A DNA stretch of 64,000 nt from Phycomyces blakesleeanus NRRL 1555(-) (GCF_001638985.1 NW_017265147.1:961545-1025544); one strand, 5' to 3'. Shown: positions 38,619-50,315, counted from the first letter of the stretch. Translations and numbers: made by a program. Notes: generated by a model not told the origin, from the letters alone.

Positions 38619-39011
38619 TTATGTATCCGAGCAAAAGTCCAGGGGATCCTCTTCTTGTTCTGGCCAGAGTAAAGCCAGGAGAGCTGCCTCTAGCTCAGTC
38701 CGTTGAGCCTCTTCTTCAAATGGCCAGGTATCTTCGAGTTCAAGAAATACAGTATCATCTTTGGCCTCTTGTTCTTCTTCCTCTTCAATCTCCTGTAAGA
38801 ATGCCTCCAAATCAAACGATAGTCCAAATGCATTGTCTTCTGCCTGTTCTTTGCGCGCATACTCCTTGAGGGCCTCATCTGGATCACCATCGCACGGAGA
38901 TGTTTTACGCTGGGTATCCTTGAGTACTATCTGGCCAGTGGTAATCGGAGCAGCAAGTGCAACCATAGTGCACGACCAAAAGCAGATCAGGGCACAGATG
39001 AGTTTGAGCAT
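38619..39011 (-). CDS. small secreted acidic protein, unknown function
   Basis: Intronless 130-residue protein. A clear signal peptide (MLKLICALICFWSCTMVALA) is predicted to be cleaved before APITTG. The mature chain is strongly acidic, with runs such as EIEEEEEQEAKDD, LELEDTWPFEEEAQ and WPEQEEDPLDF. It has two cysteines (one near mature residue 20, one four residues from the end) that could form one disulphide. A TATAAA box lies at 39069-39064 on the same strand, about 53 bp before the ATG. The reading frame is open further upstream, but only the ATG at 39011 gives a signal peptide. No family is recognised. A secreted effector-like or wall-associated role is possible but unsupported. Confidence 0.65.
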   Translation of the reverse strand: MLKLICALICFWSCTMVALAAPITTGQIVLKDTQRKTSPCDGDPDEALKEYARKEQAEDNAFGLSFDLEAFLQEIEEEEEQEAKDDTVFLELEDTWPFEEEAQRTELEAALLALLWPEQEEDPLDFCSDT

Positions 39012-39063
39012 TTTTGAAGAGAAACAGATGATGAAATAAAATACGTCGGTTGGACCAGGTCGA

Positions 39064-39069
39064 TTTATA
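39064..39069 (-). promoter_or_regulatory. TATA box of the small secreted protein gene
   Basis: TATAAA on the minus strand (within TTATATAAATCG), 53 bp upstream of the ATG at 39011. Spacing fits a fungal TATA promoter with a short leader. Confidence 0.5.
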
Positions 39070-40504
39070 TAACGTATGGATCCAATGAAGGGGTCTGTTT
39101 TGCAGTGATCTACCGCAAAAAAATAAAAAAAAAAATAACCCACACCCCTTTATTTATTATTTTTGCTTTCTTAGTAAGAGACCCTTGCTGCATTGTCTCT
39201 TTCCTCCTGAATCTGCCAGAACTTTTCTTCTTCCTCTTCACTGGCTCGTCAGCGGATCTTCAACCCATCATACTTAATACGCCTTTATGTTTCTGTTTTG
39301 CTTTGGTGATCCTCATGTCAAAGGAGTTGAATGAAGATGGATAATAGTGCTATCAATGAACCATACCTTTTAATCTGATTTTATATTTTTTTGATCTGTT
39401 GATCGTTTGATTTAGAATCATCAATCAGTATCGTGACATTCGTGCTCAAGGCAAGAACAAGCAAGAATAACCTTTTTGTTAAAGTATAAACACAGAACAA
39501 ACAAGTATATATATATACAGCTATATGTGTATGTGTATGTGGAAGAGTAAGCTTTAGTACATATAAAATTCATAGCTGTAATCAAGGAGTCTAAACTAAA
39601 CATCAAGTAGCTTTAAATATATATATATATATATACTTTATGGTCTCCTTTCAACAAAGCAACTTCACTTTCCAAAGAAACACTAAGAGAAAGAAAATCA
39701 ACTGAGCACACCAAAGCACATCAAGGCAGATCAATGCAATCGAATGCAAAATATCACAAGAATACATCCTTTGATGTTCCCCACACACAAACACACATAT
39801 ATATATATATATATATTACATATCTGTATTAATACAAACATCTTTAACATTAATTACTGCTGTTAAAGAAGTCAATACTCATAACCCTTGTTTCTTTTTT
39901 ATCATTTCATGAGGCAAAAGCGTTATCTCCATGACTTAATCCTCCTTTTCTCTATACCCCTTTTTTTCGCTCTTCTTCTTCTTCTTTTCTTCTATAACCC
40001 TAAAAGATGAGAAAACTATTGTCTAGAGTGCCGAAAGGAAACTACAGACAAAATTAATAGCCTCATAAAAAAAGCATAATTTTTAGTTTATCAGATACTG
40101 GTATGGGTATAGCCTGTCTAAAGTCAAAAGCATCCTCCTCAGTGTTCCTCTAGTCCCTCCATCTCCTCCTTTGGCTTGTCTAGGTTGGTCCCAATGATTT
40201 TACTTGAGGAAAATAGATAAAGTAGGGATCAAATGTGCTTTTACTTTTGTACTTCTTTTTAGTATTTATGTTTGAATAAGATGAATTTTAATCAACTGTA
40301 TTTGGCGCGTTGCACTGAGAGCTTAGTTTAATAATACTATTGACACATAGTGGCAAAACATTGCTTGATACACGACAATTGTCTGTCTTTTTGTTATATT
40401 ATTGATTGTAACAAGCTCAAAGTTCTATATGCACATATGAAGAAAATACTCTTTTTATACACACATCATATTTTAGGGACCAAAGCCTGCACATTTGCAT
40501 TATC

Positions 40505-40536
<32 letters not shown>

Positions 40537-41514
40537 TAGACATTTAACGAATAGTAAAAAGAAGATAAAACTGGCTCACGTCTTGGATCTATTAGAAGCA
40601 AGAGATTGTTGTCAATGGATATTATACAACTTCAATCATGTGTATCAACTGTGACTAGATTCTTCACCCTTCTCAGATATATAAACGGAACTATAGTATT
40701 TCATATCGTCAATGCTAGAACAAAAAACTTGTAACCCTACAGGTCTTATCAGCTACGACATCAGGCTGAAAAGATGTATTGTCGAAAATGAAGCCTCAAT
40801 TGGTATACTAGATCTCTTGTGTTGTGATTTCCACCACAAGCAAACATAGATAAAGATACTGGTCTTGAGCGAACAGGATAAACTAGCTAAACATTGTCAT
40901 CACACCGGTAGCTGTTCATGTGGGAAGCTACCAAGAAAGAGTAGCACTGCACACCTCACGTTTCCGGAAGCACTCGAAGAAATGAAGTTTATCTTCCACA
41001 GGGGCAGGGCAAAAAAAAGGCAGGAGGGAGAAGGGGAGTTAGGGTCGGGATGATATAGCTGAAGCGACCTTGCGTCGGCATGGTTACCCCATAGAGCTTT
41101 CCACCAGACCGTACGGCACTTGTGGGAAATTTTAAGCCGCCAGATTTGACACCAAACAGGACTTGAATAAACAAGTCATTCTTATGTACTTACTCTAAAT
41201 ACTTGATCTATCTTGTCTTGAAAGAAAGTTTGCGCTTCATTTTTCTTCTTTGTAAAAATGATTGTATTTTTTACAATACAGTATATACATTGATCATTGT
41301 CTTTCAATAATTTTTTTTACAAAATGATTGTATCTTACAATACAGTATATGAGTTAATGGCTGTCTTTCAATTTACAAAACATATTCCCATTTGGACTTT
41401 CCATTTTGAAAAATATATATTTATATTTATATAGATATATAAACTGTATTCATAAATCACTGTCAAACTACGATTTTCAAATAAAACAAAAAAATAAAGG
41501 AATCCAATCATTCA
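39070..41514. other. gene-poor AT-rich region
   Basis: No protein gene seen. It has TA runs at 39618-39637 and 40512-40536 and a contrasting GC-richer island at about 40900-41170 (next entry). Two near-repeats of GATTGTAT..TTACAATACAGTATA occur at 41262-41289 and 41324-41350. Confidence 0.55.
41011..41170 (-). ncRNA. candidate structured non-coding RNA
   Basis: A GC-richer segment isolated in AT-rich DNA and without an open frame of coding character. Read on the minus strand it starts with a short hairpin (GACTTG-AATAAA-CAAGTC), contains a GCCGACGCAAGGTCGC stem-loop and an ACCCTAAC element, and ends in an eight-T run, like a polymerase III terminator. A further hairpin with 7-bp arms (GGTAGCT/AGCTACC, 40907-40932) lies just beyond. 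I could not match it to U1-U6, 5S, SRP, RNase P/MRP or tRNA from memory. It is a hypothesis, not an identification. Confidence 0.25.
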
Positions 41515-43982
41515 ATGCGTGTCAAACTCACTACAACTAGTCCATTTCCCCAAAAAAATCGCTGGTACATTGTCGACAGGAGTCTCGAATCCGGGACAAT
41601 TGCCAACTTGGCTAATAGAGTTGCCAATGATCTATCATTACCAACACAATCCGATCTCATACTTGAGATTGACGGCTTTGAACTGTTCCCCACAGATACA
41701 GTAGCTGACCTAGTTAGAGAAAATGATCTCATAAAGTAAGCACGCGCACACACATAAATATATACAAATGCTATATTTGGCCCTGAACTAATAATTTATT
41801 TATAAAGTGTTCGTCAAATACGCCCTGAAGAAGACTTGCTTAAAAAGCGGAAGCGAGGTAATACATCATATACTTTATGCACCTTAAATACTCAGCAAAA
41901 AAATGCTGTTGTTATGATTATTGTGATCATATAGATCTTGAAGAAAATGTAGCTGAGCCATCCAAGCCTGAGAAAAAGCACAAATCAACCAAGAAAGTTT
42001 CTCGTGCAGATGCACAAGAAACTCTAGCTTCCAAACTATCCAAAAAAGATCATTCTGGAACTATGCCAGCATCTTCTTTAGCAGAAAAAAAACGTAGCCT
42101 TGCTACTGAAAATACTCTGAAACAAAAAGGAAAATCGGCGGAACAAAAACAGGATAATTTTCAACAATCTCGCCAGGAAAAGAAAGCAGCCAAGAAAGCA
42201 GCCAAGAAAGCAGCCGAAAAGGCAGATAAAAAGGCAGATAAAAAAGCAGCCGAAAAGGCAGCCAAGGAGAAATCTGAAAAAGTAACAGACAATCATAAAA
42301 TATCTATTGATCACACAAATCACGAAAAGACTTGTACAAAACCTACACAAAAGGAGCGTCCTAAAAAGCCAGAGCAAGCAAAAGGCGGTGGTGTGGCTAC
42401 CTCAAAAAATGAATCTTCTATGCATGCTCAGTCGGGCGTAACTCAGCCGAAGCCATCTACTGATAAACCCACCGAAAGCCCACAACACAAAAAAGTGTCT
42501 TTCAATTTGCCAGCCGAGAAGACTCAACCTGTACGTCCTACTGGACTTCCATATGAAGGCCGACCTACTACAAAGAGAAGAAACGCTCGTAGGGCAGCCC
42601 ATAAACAGCTAATGAAAGAGAATAAGGAAAAAGAAGCCGAAAAAGAAACTGATCCTACTACAGTTCAACAATCGAGCCAGAAGGATGCCAATAAAGACAA
42701 TCAGACAATTTCGAGTGACCAGACACCTGCTGGCTTGACAATACATCCACACGGTCTGGTCAAACACAACAAGAACAAAAAAAAGAATTTTCTCAAAGAA
42801 ATGGATAGCAGACCACGCCTTCATACGCATTTTGAAGAAGTATCGCAGAACAAAACAAATACATGTGAAGACTCGTCTAAAGCTGGATTAAAACTCAACA
42901 CGGCAAAGGAACACACAGAAGAACTAAACGCAAAAGATTCTTCCTCAAAGCAAGATTCCACCTCAGAATCATCCTCAGAAGAAGAATCATCCTCAGAAGA
43001 AGAATCATCCTCAGAAGAAGAAGAAGAATCATCTTCAGAAGAAGAATCATCCTCAGAAGAATCATCTTCATCTTCAGAATCTGAGGAAGAATCTGAAGAA
43101 AAAGGATCCACGGTAGAAGAACAAGAGAATGAATCCAACTTATTTAAAGCTTTGAAAGATTTTAGCCGTGTACTTGTATCAACATGTGAGGCTGATGAAT
43201 ACTATGTTCCAAACCAAAAGCAAAGCAATTGGGGAGCAGATTATCCTATTCAACAAAAGGAATCCCAATTCTATGTCAAAATAGCCGACGGAAAGAAACA
43301 ACAGGCTGAACACAAAGAATCGACCGTAGACAAGAAGGTTTCAAACAAAAATGCAATTGCAAATGCAAAAGAAAAAGAAAAAGAAAAAGAAAAAGAAAAG
43401 GAGGCCCCAATTGAAAACGTTGACTACAATAGCCTTGAAGCTGTTACACTTGAAAGTGCTGATCTCTCTGTAGGAGACATACTCGCCATCAAGGTAAGGG
43501 ATGTTTATAAAGAAACACACTGTCGATATGCTCAACTGTGCATCTATGTTTATTATCCTAAAAAAATAAAAATAAAATAAAAATGACCGCAATTACGTAG
43601 ACATTGGAATTGTCCCCAACCTACACTCCTGAGATATCTGATTGGATGGTAGGAAATCAAGATTTAAAATACAATGCCTAAGCAGATGATTCTTACAAAG
43701 ATTGTACTTTATTGGTAGCAAACAAAACTGGTTGATATGGATAGAGTTCGTATGACACTCACTCTCAAGTTCCTCCCAGGGTTTTCTCCCAAAGTCATCA
43801 AAGGAGGTAGATTCGAGCTGACAAAGTCTAAACATGACTACAATGATGAAGAATACTATGATGAATACTATGAAGAGTACAATGGTGAAGAGCCATACAC
43901 GGAAGAAGAAGAAGAAATTATTGAGACGTATCAGGCCAGTTCACTTTTTGAAATTCGAAGAGTCAAATCTGTTGAACAATAA
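41515..43982 (+). CDS. COIL: coilin-like Cajal body scaffold protein
   Basis: Nuclear scaffold that concentrates snRNPs. Five exons: 41515-41735, 41808-41857, 41935-43493, 43601-43648 and 43719-43982. They give 713 residues. The N-terminal ubiquitin-like coilin domain is residues 1-90 (RWYIVDRSLESGTIANLANR, then LILEIDGFELFPTDTVADL, then VRQIRPEEDLLKKRKR). The middle is Lys/Ala/Glu-rich with a basic cluster (RRNARRAAHKQLMKENK) and a Ser/Glu tract at about 433-480. From about 592 a Tudor-like region starts VGDILAIKTLELSPTYTPEISDW, matching the C-terminal coilin fold, and continues KLVDMDRVRMTLTLKF, then an acidic tail. The last intron (43649-43718) is uncertain: splicing there removes a strand, while retaining 43686-43715 gives coilin-like residues but hits an in-frame TAG. 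Budding and fission yeast lack coilin. Confidence 0.8.
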
Positions 43983-44239
43983 AAGGGTGAATCACCAAGT
44001 AATTGATACTAAAATATGTAGCATCTATTTTATATGGATCAAAAATCATTATTTATTTTTTGCGTTTATTAAAAGCAAATAAAGAAACAAATACACATTT
44101 TGCAAAGAACAGAGAAAAACCTGCCATTTCTGTTTTTCACTTTTATTAATATTAATATTATTACCATTACCATTACTACTCATATACATAAACGCATAAA
44201 CGCATAAACGCATATTGTATATATATTTGTATATTTGAA

Positions 44240-44958
44240 TTATTTTTGAGATGCAAGCTGCTGGTATTGCATCTGTAGTTCGCCAATCTAAAGTACACAA
44301 TGCATTATAAGAAAATCAATACTTTATTGATTTCTTTTGACTCTCTCATATCTTAAACTTACTGTGTTCTTCTTCATCTCAGACTTCTCGGTCAATTCCT
44401 TAAGCTGGTTCTCGACGCGTTTACTTTTAAATATAATATATAAGCACAAAAAAACATAATAATATACTTGATAGTTTTAGAGTTGCAAAAATTACACCTA
44501 CATTTCACTGCCAATAAGATCCAAACGGTTCTTGACATTGGTAGTGGCCTCTGACTTATCCTGCTTGACAAGCACTGGGCCAATTAACTTATAAATATTG
44601 GCATCTGATTTCAACAATCCAAATTCCTATTCCAATCCAACGTCAGTCTCTTTATGTACCGTTATATAAGTCCAAGTATACCCTTTCTACACTTATATTT
44701 CTCTCTCTCTTTATCTATTTACTTTGTATGTTCTTACCTTGTTCACCAACTCATTCTCCTGCTGTTGAGAATCCAGTCTCTGTCTGGACTCAATGACCTT
44801 TTGAAGTTCTGTTGGACAGATTTATTTGAGATGATGTGTGCTTAACTTGTTTAGATCTCTACAATCCTGTCATTCACTCGACTATTACCCTTCTGCAATT
44901 GCTGGAATGCTTTTGATTCTGACTCAAGCTTAGCTTCGATAACTGACAAGGAGCTCAT
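44240..44958 (-). CDS. YKE2: prefoldin subunit 6
   Basis: Beta-type subunit of the hexameric prefoldin co-chaperone that delivers actin and tubulin to CCT. Five exons (44958-44889, 44808-44738, 44626-44502, 44423-44363, 44287-44240) give 124 residues, close to the human 129. Two coiled-coil arms flank a hairpin core that contains the signature DANIYKLIGPVLVKQDKSEA. Further matches are the first arm SRQRLDSQQQENELV and the second arm IKRVENQLKELTEK. The introns are short. An apparent in-frame TAG after exon 3 is avoided because the donor GTAGGT splits an ATT codon across the intron. Confidence 0.92.
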
Positions 44959-45380
44959 TTGATGTTGATATAGATGTAGATGTAGATGTATTGGTTTCCA
45001 GTCTTCTTTTTCTCGCGTTGTCCAGGAGCGGAGTTGTGGCTTACGGCAAGTCACCTTGAATGAAGGTTGAAGCAACGTATTTGGCACCTTGTAACGAGAT
45101 CCATTAACTCGTGGATGTGCTTATCACAGCTATATACACAATATTTCTCAAAGCAAAATAAATCATTATATATAAACAGCATACTTTTATAAGCCGGGAG
45201 TACATTATGAGTTTATTTATTTCTCTTAAAGATATTGTCTTTATTTAATTTCTTTAGAAGCTTTCTTTTCTTTTTTCGTCTTCTTCTTCTTGATAATATG
45301 TATGTTCACGTTGAATATGGATAGAGTAATTAAGGACCTCTTTTTTGTTTAGTTTTTTGTTTGTTTAGTTTTTTCTTTAT
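44959..45380. other. intergenic between prefoldin 6 and eIF4E-like gene
   Basis: About 420 bp. Contains the prefoldin 6 promoter with a short GTAGAT hexamer run at 44969-44990 and the 3' flank of the eIF4E-like gene. No gene seen. Confidence 0.6.
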
Positions 45381-46457
45381 CTACTTGATATCTTTGTTAA
45401 AGATAGCAGAGCTGCTGCTGTTGGTATTAAAATAACCCATTTTGGACTTTTCCTTGTGCTTCAGGCCCAGTCGCTCGATATCAGCAACTACCTTCTCTAT
45501 ATTCTCCTCTGTAATCTTTCTTCTCATCTCTGTAGGGCGCAATGAAGCAGATTTTCCTAAAGGAGAACTCGCATCTGTCTTCCATGACTTTGAAGCCACC
45601 TCTCTCGGTTTCTGAAACGCCGCATGGTTCTTGTGAACTATAATCCCATTCACCAAATCAATATCTTTTCTCAACCCCTTTACATAAAAGAAACCGAAAA
45701 AATAGCTTACTCTTGAAATAGAACGATTGAATCTCTGCTGGTTTCATAAGACTTGCCAACTGGTTCTGCACTTCCACATCCTGTGCAGAGTTATGCCCAT
45801 TTGCTGTCCAAATCTGATAGCTGTCACATTGTTGCCGAGAAGATACAGACACACCACACACAGTGTCATCTATACATCCTTCAACTCTTTCACCAATCAA
45901 TAGCACAAGAAGATCTCTCCAGGCTAGGGGAGATTGTGCCTTAGGAATCTTAAAATTAAATGATCCTCCATATTCATTGCGTGGATCTTCCCTAATGGTT
46001 GAATCGATAAATATCTTCCTTAGTATCTTTATCCTAGTCCTTTCTCTGTCACACGCAAACACACACAGCTAAAAAAATTGAGCTACTTACCAGATAGGCT
46101 TGATACCTTTACGCATAAAATGTAAGTTGCTCCTAAAACCGAGTTTTTCTGGTCCGTCTATATTGTTGTACACAGACCAGAATTTCTATTAAAAGGATTT
46201 TATAAATATTTGTGTGCATTCTGGGACTTTGATAATTCAAAGTTATGGCACACTGTAGCACACAGTATCACAACTGAGCCAAGCCAGGTGAAACCAGAAA
46301 GTGCTAATAATACAATAGATAATGAACGAACTGGCCTACCTGTACAGATCCAACTGTGGAAATGACTTGAAGATTGGCTTCATATTCTGTAGGTGGCAAA
46401 TTAGGGACATATCTATTGTTAAGTATGAAGCCAATTTAGTTCCATTATATCTATACA

Positions 46458-46488
<31 letters not shown>

Positions 46489-47061
46489 CTTCTAATCTCT
46501 TTTCTTATAAATCTGTACTTTATGTAAATTTCTTGTTTGATTCACTGGCTTGTGAATATAAGAAACCACGGTATCCGCACTTTACCTATCATACCAAAAT
46601 GTCCACTCTGTCTGAAGGGTAATCTCTCCTACATTAAGAAGCTCTTCTTTCTTTTGCTGGTCGAGTATCACAATCTCATCCTTGTAAACATAACCGTCCT
46701 TGATGACTGGACTTGATGGTGAGATGATTTCGGGTCCTGGTGACTGCAGTCCGCCATTTGAGAGAGAGCGTCGAAGGTCCTGAGTGTCTTGGACTACTGA
46801 TGATGAGACAAGTCCACCTTCTGAGCTGATCGAGCGTGCTCCTAGTTCTAGAGAGCGGATGGTAGGAGATAACGATGACGGTTGGTGATGGAATGAAGGT
46901 GTAGAGCTTCCCATTGCAGCTGATTTAAATTGGAACGCAGACACGGCTGGTGACAATGCCATGTTTGTTTTCACACCAGGACGAAGCACTTTTGCTGCCG
47001 CATGGTTCAGAGGCTGCTGGTTCGCAAGATGAACACTGTCATTAGATTTGGAGTCGGTCAT
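45381..47061 (-). CDS. eIF4E-family cap-binding protein, 4EHP (class II)-like
   Basis: Five exons (47061-46586, 46412-46340, 46185-46091, 45991-45711, 45637-45381) give 393 residues. The first 140 residues are a Ser/Pro-rich, low-complexity extension. The eIF4E fold follows: LQTEWTFWYDRYVPNL, KFWSVYNNI, FMRKGIKPIWEDPRN, YGGSFNF, WRDLLVLLIGE and VCGVSVSSR. The RKGIKPIWED and NEYGG segments match class II eIF4E (4EHP/nCBP), in which the first cap-stacking Trp is replaced by an aromatic such as Tyr, as in the FWYDRY position here. Class II proteins usually repress translation or act on specific mRNAs; that role is inferred. A basic C-terminal tail of about 85 residues (EMRRKITEENIEKVVADIE) is longer than in animal 4EHP. 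Confidence 0.85.
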
Positions 47062-47478
47062 CAGGTTTAGAAACTGTAAAGGATTGAGGAGACAGAAAAC
47101 AGATAAAAGGAAGGTGGGGTTTGAATATCAGGTTGGATGTTCGGCCATGCATTGGCTTTTTGATCCCCGCGTTGTCAAGGGGTAGTGGTGTTAAGAAAAA
47201 AGCTTACGATAGATACTTTATCTGTATTTATACACTTCAAGACAAGCTATGTTTTGACAGTGTGCGTTTTTTGTTTGAAGATTACTTCTTGTGGTAGTAA
47301 GAATAGTATAGTAATACAAAATAAATAAGTAAATAAATAAATAAATAAATATGCACATTAAAGTCATCAACGCTTTATAAATAGTAGCCCCCATAAATCA
47401 AAAAAAAAAAAGTATATAAGTAGCAGGTTATCCTAAACTTCAGGAACCAGGTTCTTTTCATTTTCTAAACTGCTCAAA
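47062..47478. other. bidirectional promoter region
   Basis: Roughly 420 bp shared by the eIF4E-like gene (-) and the AhpD-like gene (+). Contains an (AAAT)n run at 47316-47350 and a TATATAAG element at 47412-47419, about 60 bp before the AhpD-like ATG. Confidence 0.5.
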
Positions 47479-48411
47479 ATGACACTCCTCAACAACCAGG
47501 TCTATGAGTATCTTTTGAACATACAAGTCAAGGCTCTAAATTCCGATATCCTGATCGTCCTATTAGCAAGTTTCTTCTGGACTCAAAAGTCAATAGTGAT
47601 TACTTACGATTTTATGTATTTATTTATTATTGCAGTGTTCAGGGCTTGTATCAAAGCCTGACCACAAGAAAGATTTTCAGTTTTTAGCAAGTAGACATCT
47701 TGAATCATTTGCGACAAATGAAGAAAAGTCAAAGTGGGCAAAAATTATGCGCTCAGCTATCACGAAATCTCTTATTTTTCAAGGCTTTCCGACTGTAAGT
47801 ATATAGCTCTATTATGTATAAACAGCCTTGTTTTAGTTTTATTTTTTATATTAAATAAAGTGCATTCACAAGATTATCAACGCATCTAGTGATCTTTACG
47901 AGATTTTGACACCCGAAGTCAAAGCTATACTCAAAACTGAAGTCGACATGTATGTATACATACGAGTGGCAATTCTTCTCTTCTGTACAGACTATAATGT
48001 GTAAAATTATTTAGATACTATCGTAACGATACAACTATGGAAGAATTATATGAAAAAGGCTACGGTGTATTCAAAAATGTTTACAAGGAACGCAGTAATA
48101 GTGTGGCTACCTACATGACAGAACAGAACCATGATTTATTTAATCACTGCCTCTACATGTACGCGGTAGTTATTGGCAACTACACCCACTTGTCTGTGCT
48201 CGAAACCCATTATGTAATGGTACTCAATTTATTACTCAAAGAAACAAATGTACAGGCAAGTTTAACTTCCATTTTCTTTTTGAGATTTGGGCTACTAAAG
48301 TTATTTTACTTACAGCTAGAAAACCATTTGAAAAATTTTATTGATCTTGGAGGCACTGAAGAAGAATTAAAAGATATCAATACTATTGTTGAAGCTATTA
48401 AAGCACTTTAA
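47479..48411 (+). CDS. AhpD-like / carboxymuconolactone decarboxylase-fold protein
   Basis: Five exons are proposed: 47479-47526 (3' border uncertain), 47636-47794, 47873-47949, 48015-48255 and 48316-48411, about 206 residues. The pattern resembles fungal AhpD-like proteins: a helix with KWAKIMRSAITKSLIFQGFPTIINASSDL, the segment YEKGYGVFKNVYKERSN and a final LENHLKNFIDLGGTEEELKDI, which is the typical CMD helix pair. The CxxC redox pair of true AhpD is absent, so peroxidase activity is not expected. Intron 4 uses a GC donor (CAG|GCAAGT at 48256); no GT donor keeps the frame. The exon 1 donor could also be at 47500 or 47563. Function is unknown. Confidence 0.65.
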
Positions 48412-48575
48412 AGTATCAACATACAAATGTGTATATCTAGACAATTTACTAAGCTAGGATTACGGGTGACATATTTTAATATCACTCTCTCATTCTCAAA
48501 AAATAGATAATAAATAAATATATGCTATTGGAAAAAAAATAATCAACTCTAGCCTGCGAACTATAGTGTTTGGTC

Positions 48576-50315
48576 TTAAGCAGACTCTTGTGAGAAAATG
48601 TATTTCTCGAGGTACTCTCTAGTCTTAACCGGATCGTTGGAGTCCATACTATTAGGTACACATTAATTAACATTATATTCTCCAGTTTGAGTAATTTACG
48701 TATCTAAAGAAATAATCCACTCACTGTGCAAGTCCCTTGAATATGTATTCATCATGCTCTATGTCGAAGAATCGAGGTTTCCAAGGAATACCATGCTCTT
48801 CGCGCTCTTTTGTAGCTTGTCTCTGCTCATCTTCTATAAACGTTTTTTCTTCTGTGGCCTTATCCATATCACGACTTTGGATTGCTGCTGTCAAAGCACT
48901 CCAGAGACTAAAGCACAGTCCATATTAAAAGCCTGTGATTTTACCTCTATTTCACCAATAAACTCACCGTCTGGATTCAAGCCTCTCCTGGTCAGTTTCT
49001 GGTGGAACAGATTTGGGAAATAATGTCGCGGTTTTTACATCAAAGAACGGCTTCTTGACATTGGTCTAAGTGAATTTCCTTATTAGTCTAATACATCTAT
49101 TAAGCTTTTTCTTTTGTTTAGGTGGTCAAAACTCACTTTGCAGTACTTGATCATAGTTTCATTTGACCATTGACCTGTGATTTCGCATAATAACTCTTGG
49201 GTGCTTTCCTTCTTGATCTTTCCTACAACTGAATTCCATTGGCCCGAGAAAAACCCCTATTTTTTTTTTCATATGAAGATATAAATATTTTTCTCCGTAT
49301 CATTCATTATTTATATATATAAATATATAAATATATACTCCAGCTACAAATTTCTCTTACTTTGGTCTTGAATTCTAATTCGCAGATCAGATCGCTCGTG
49401 ATACACCGAACTGTTGAGGTGTCACCCAGTTCCATTGTCATTGTTCCAAATCTGGTCGAAACAGAGCCATGAACTCAAACTTCTCCTATCTGCCTTTATG
49501 TAATGACCCGGAACTTACAAGATTCCTCGTGCGTAGACATTAGGCATCCTTATATCATATCTCTCGTTAAAACGCTTCTCAAGAATCAACTGAGTATCTC
49601 CTTGCATAAGTGTAGCCACACTGTTGCCAAGAAATCTAGATTTAGGCTTAATATCACCAGTAACTGTGATGTGGTGCTCGGGACAGGTGTAAAAATAAGA
49701 AGAAACCGGAGGATGATGAGAAACCTGCTCGGAAAGGTAAAAACCTTCTGTACCGTCCTCGTAAGAGTAACGACAACGGAAGAATTCTCCCAATACGGGG
49801 TTGTAAGGCTTCTTCACACCCTATATATACACAACATATCATACCATACCATATTAACCCTTTAAAGATACAACCAAAACCAAAAAAATATCTTGATTAA
49901 ATACTAACCCTTGGTCTGATATGCCATCCAGAGAGAAAATAACGAACGACAGCAATAAAGCGCTCGAGTGGATCGTCAATTTCATTGGCACTGACAAAGA
50001 AGAAGTGTTAATAAACAGCCCTATAAAACTGGTTCATACAGTAAAGATAAACTTACTTTAGAATAAGATTGGGATGGGACATGAAATCTGTTATGCGCTC
50101 TACCATACTACGCGATTCCAGCACAAATGTAGGTAAAGTAACCCGATGCTTTTTATGGATTACCGTAGATCAGAAAAATACATTTCAAACTGATTAAGGG
50201 TTCTTACAAGATCCATGCCTTTCGTCAATTGTGAGGCAATTCCGAGGAGGATGTTGCGAGAACCATCGTCAACATCTTCACTGCAGACCGAATAGTTGAT
50301 GGGCTGGGATGACAT
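48576..50315 (-). CDS. oxysterol-binding protein, short Kes1/Osh4 type
   Basis: Exchanges sterol for PI4P between membranes. Nine exons (50315-50208, 50148-50057, 49990-49909, 49820-49519, 49451-49361, 49256-49137, 49065-48968, 48907-48725, 48648-48576) give 382 residues. The family signature EQVSHHPPVSSY is in exon 4, preceded by KKPYNPVLGEFFRC. Other matches are NILLGIASQLTKGMD (lid region), LPTFVLESRSMVERITDFMSHP, GFFSGQWNSVVGKI and the terminal KATEEKTFIEDEQR and WKPRFFDIE. There is no PH domain, ankyrin repeat or FFAT motif, so it is a lone ORD protein like Kes1. Most splice sites are canonical; intron 3 starts GTTAGT. All phases close. Confidence 0.93.
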
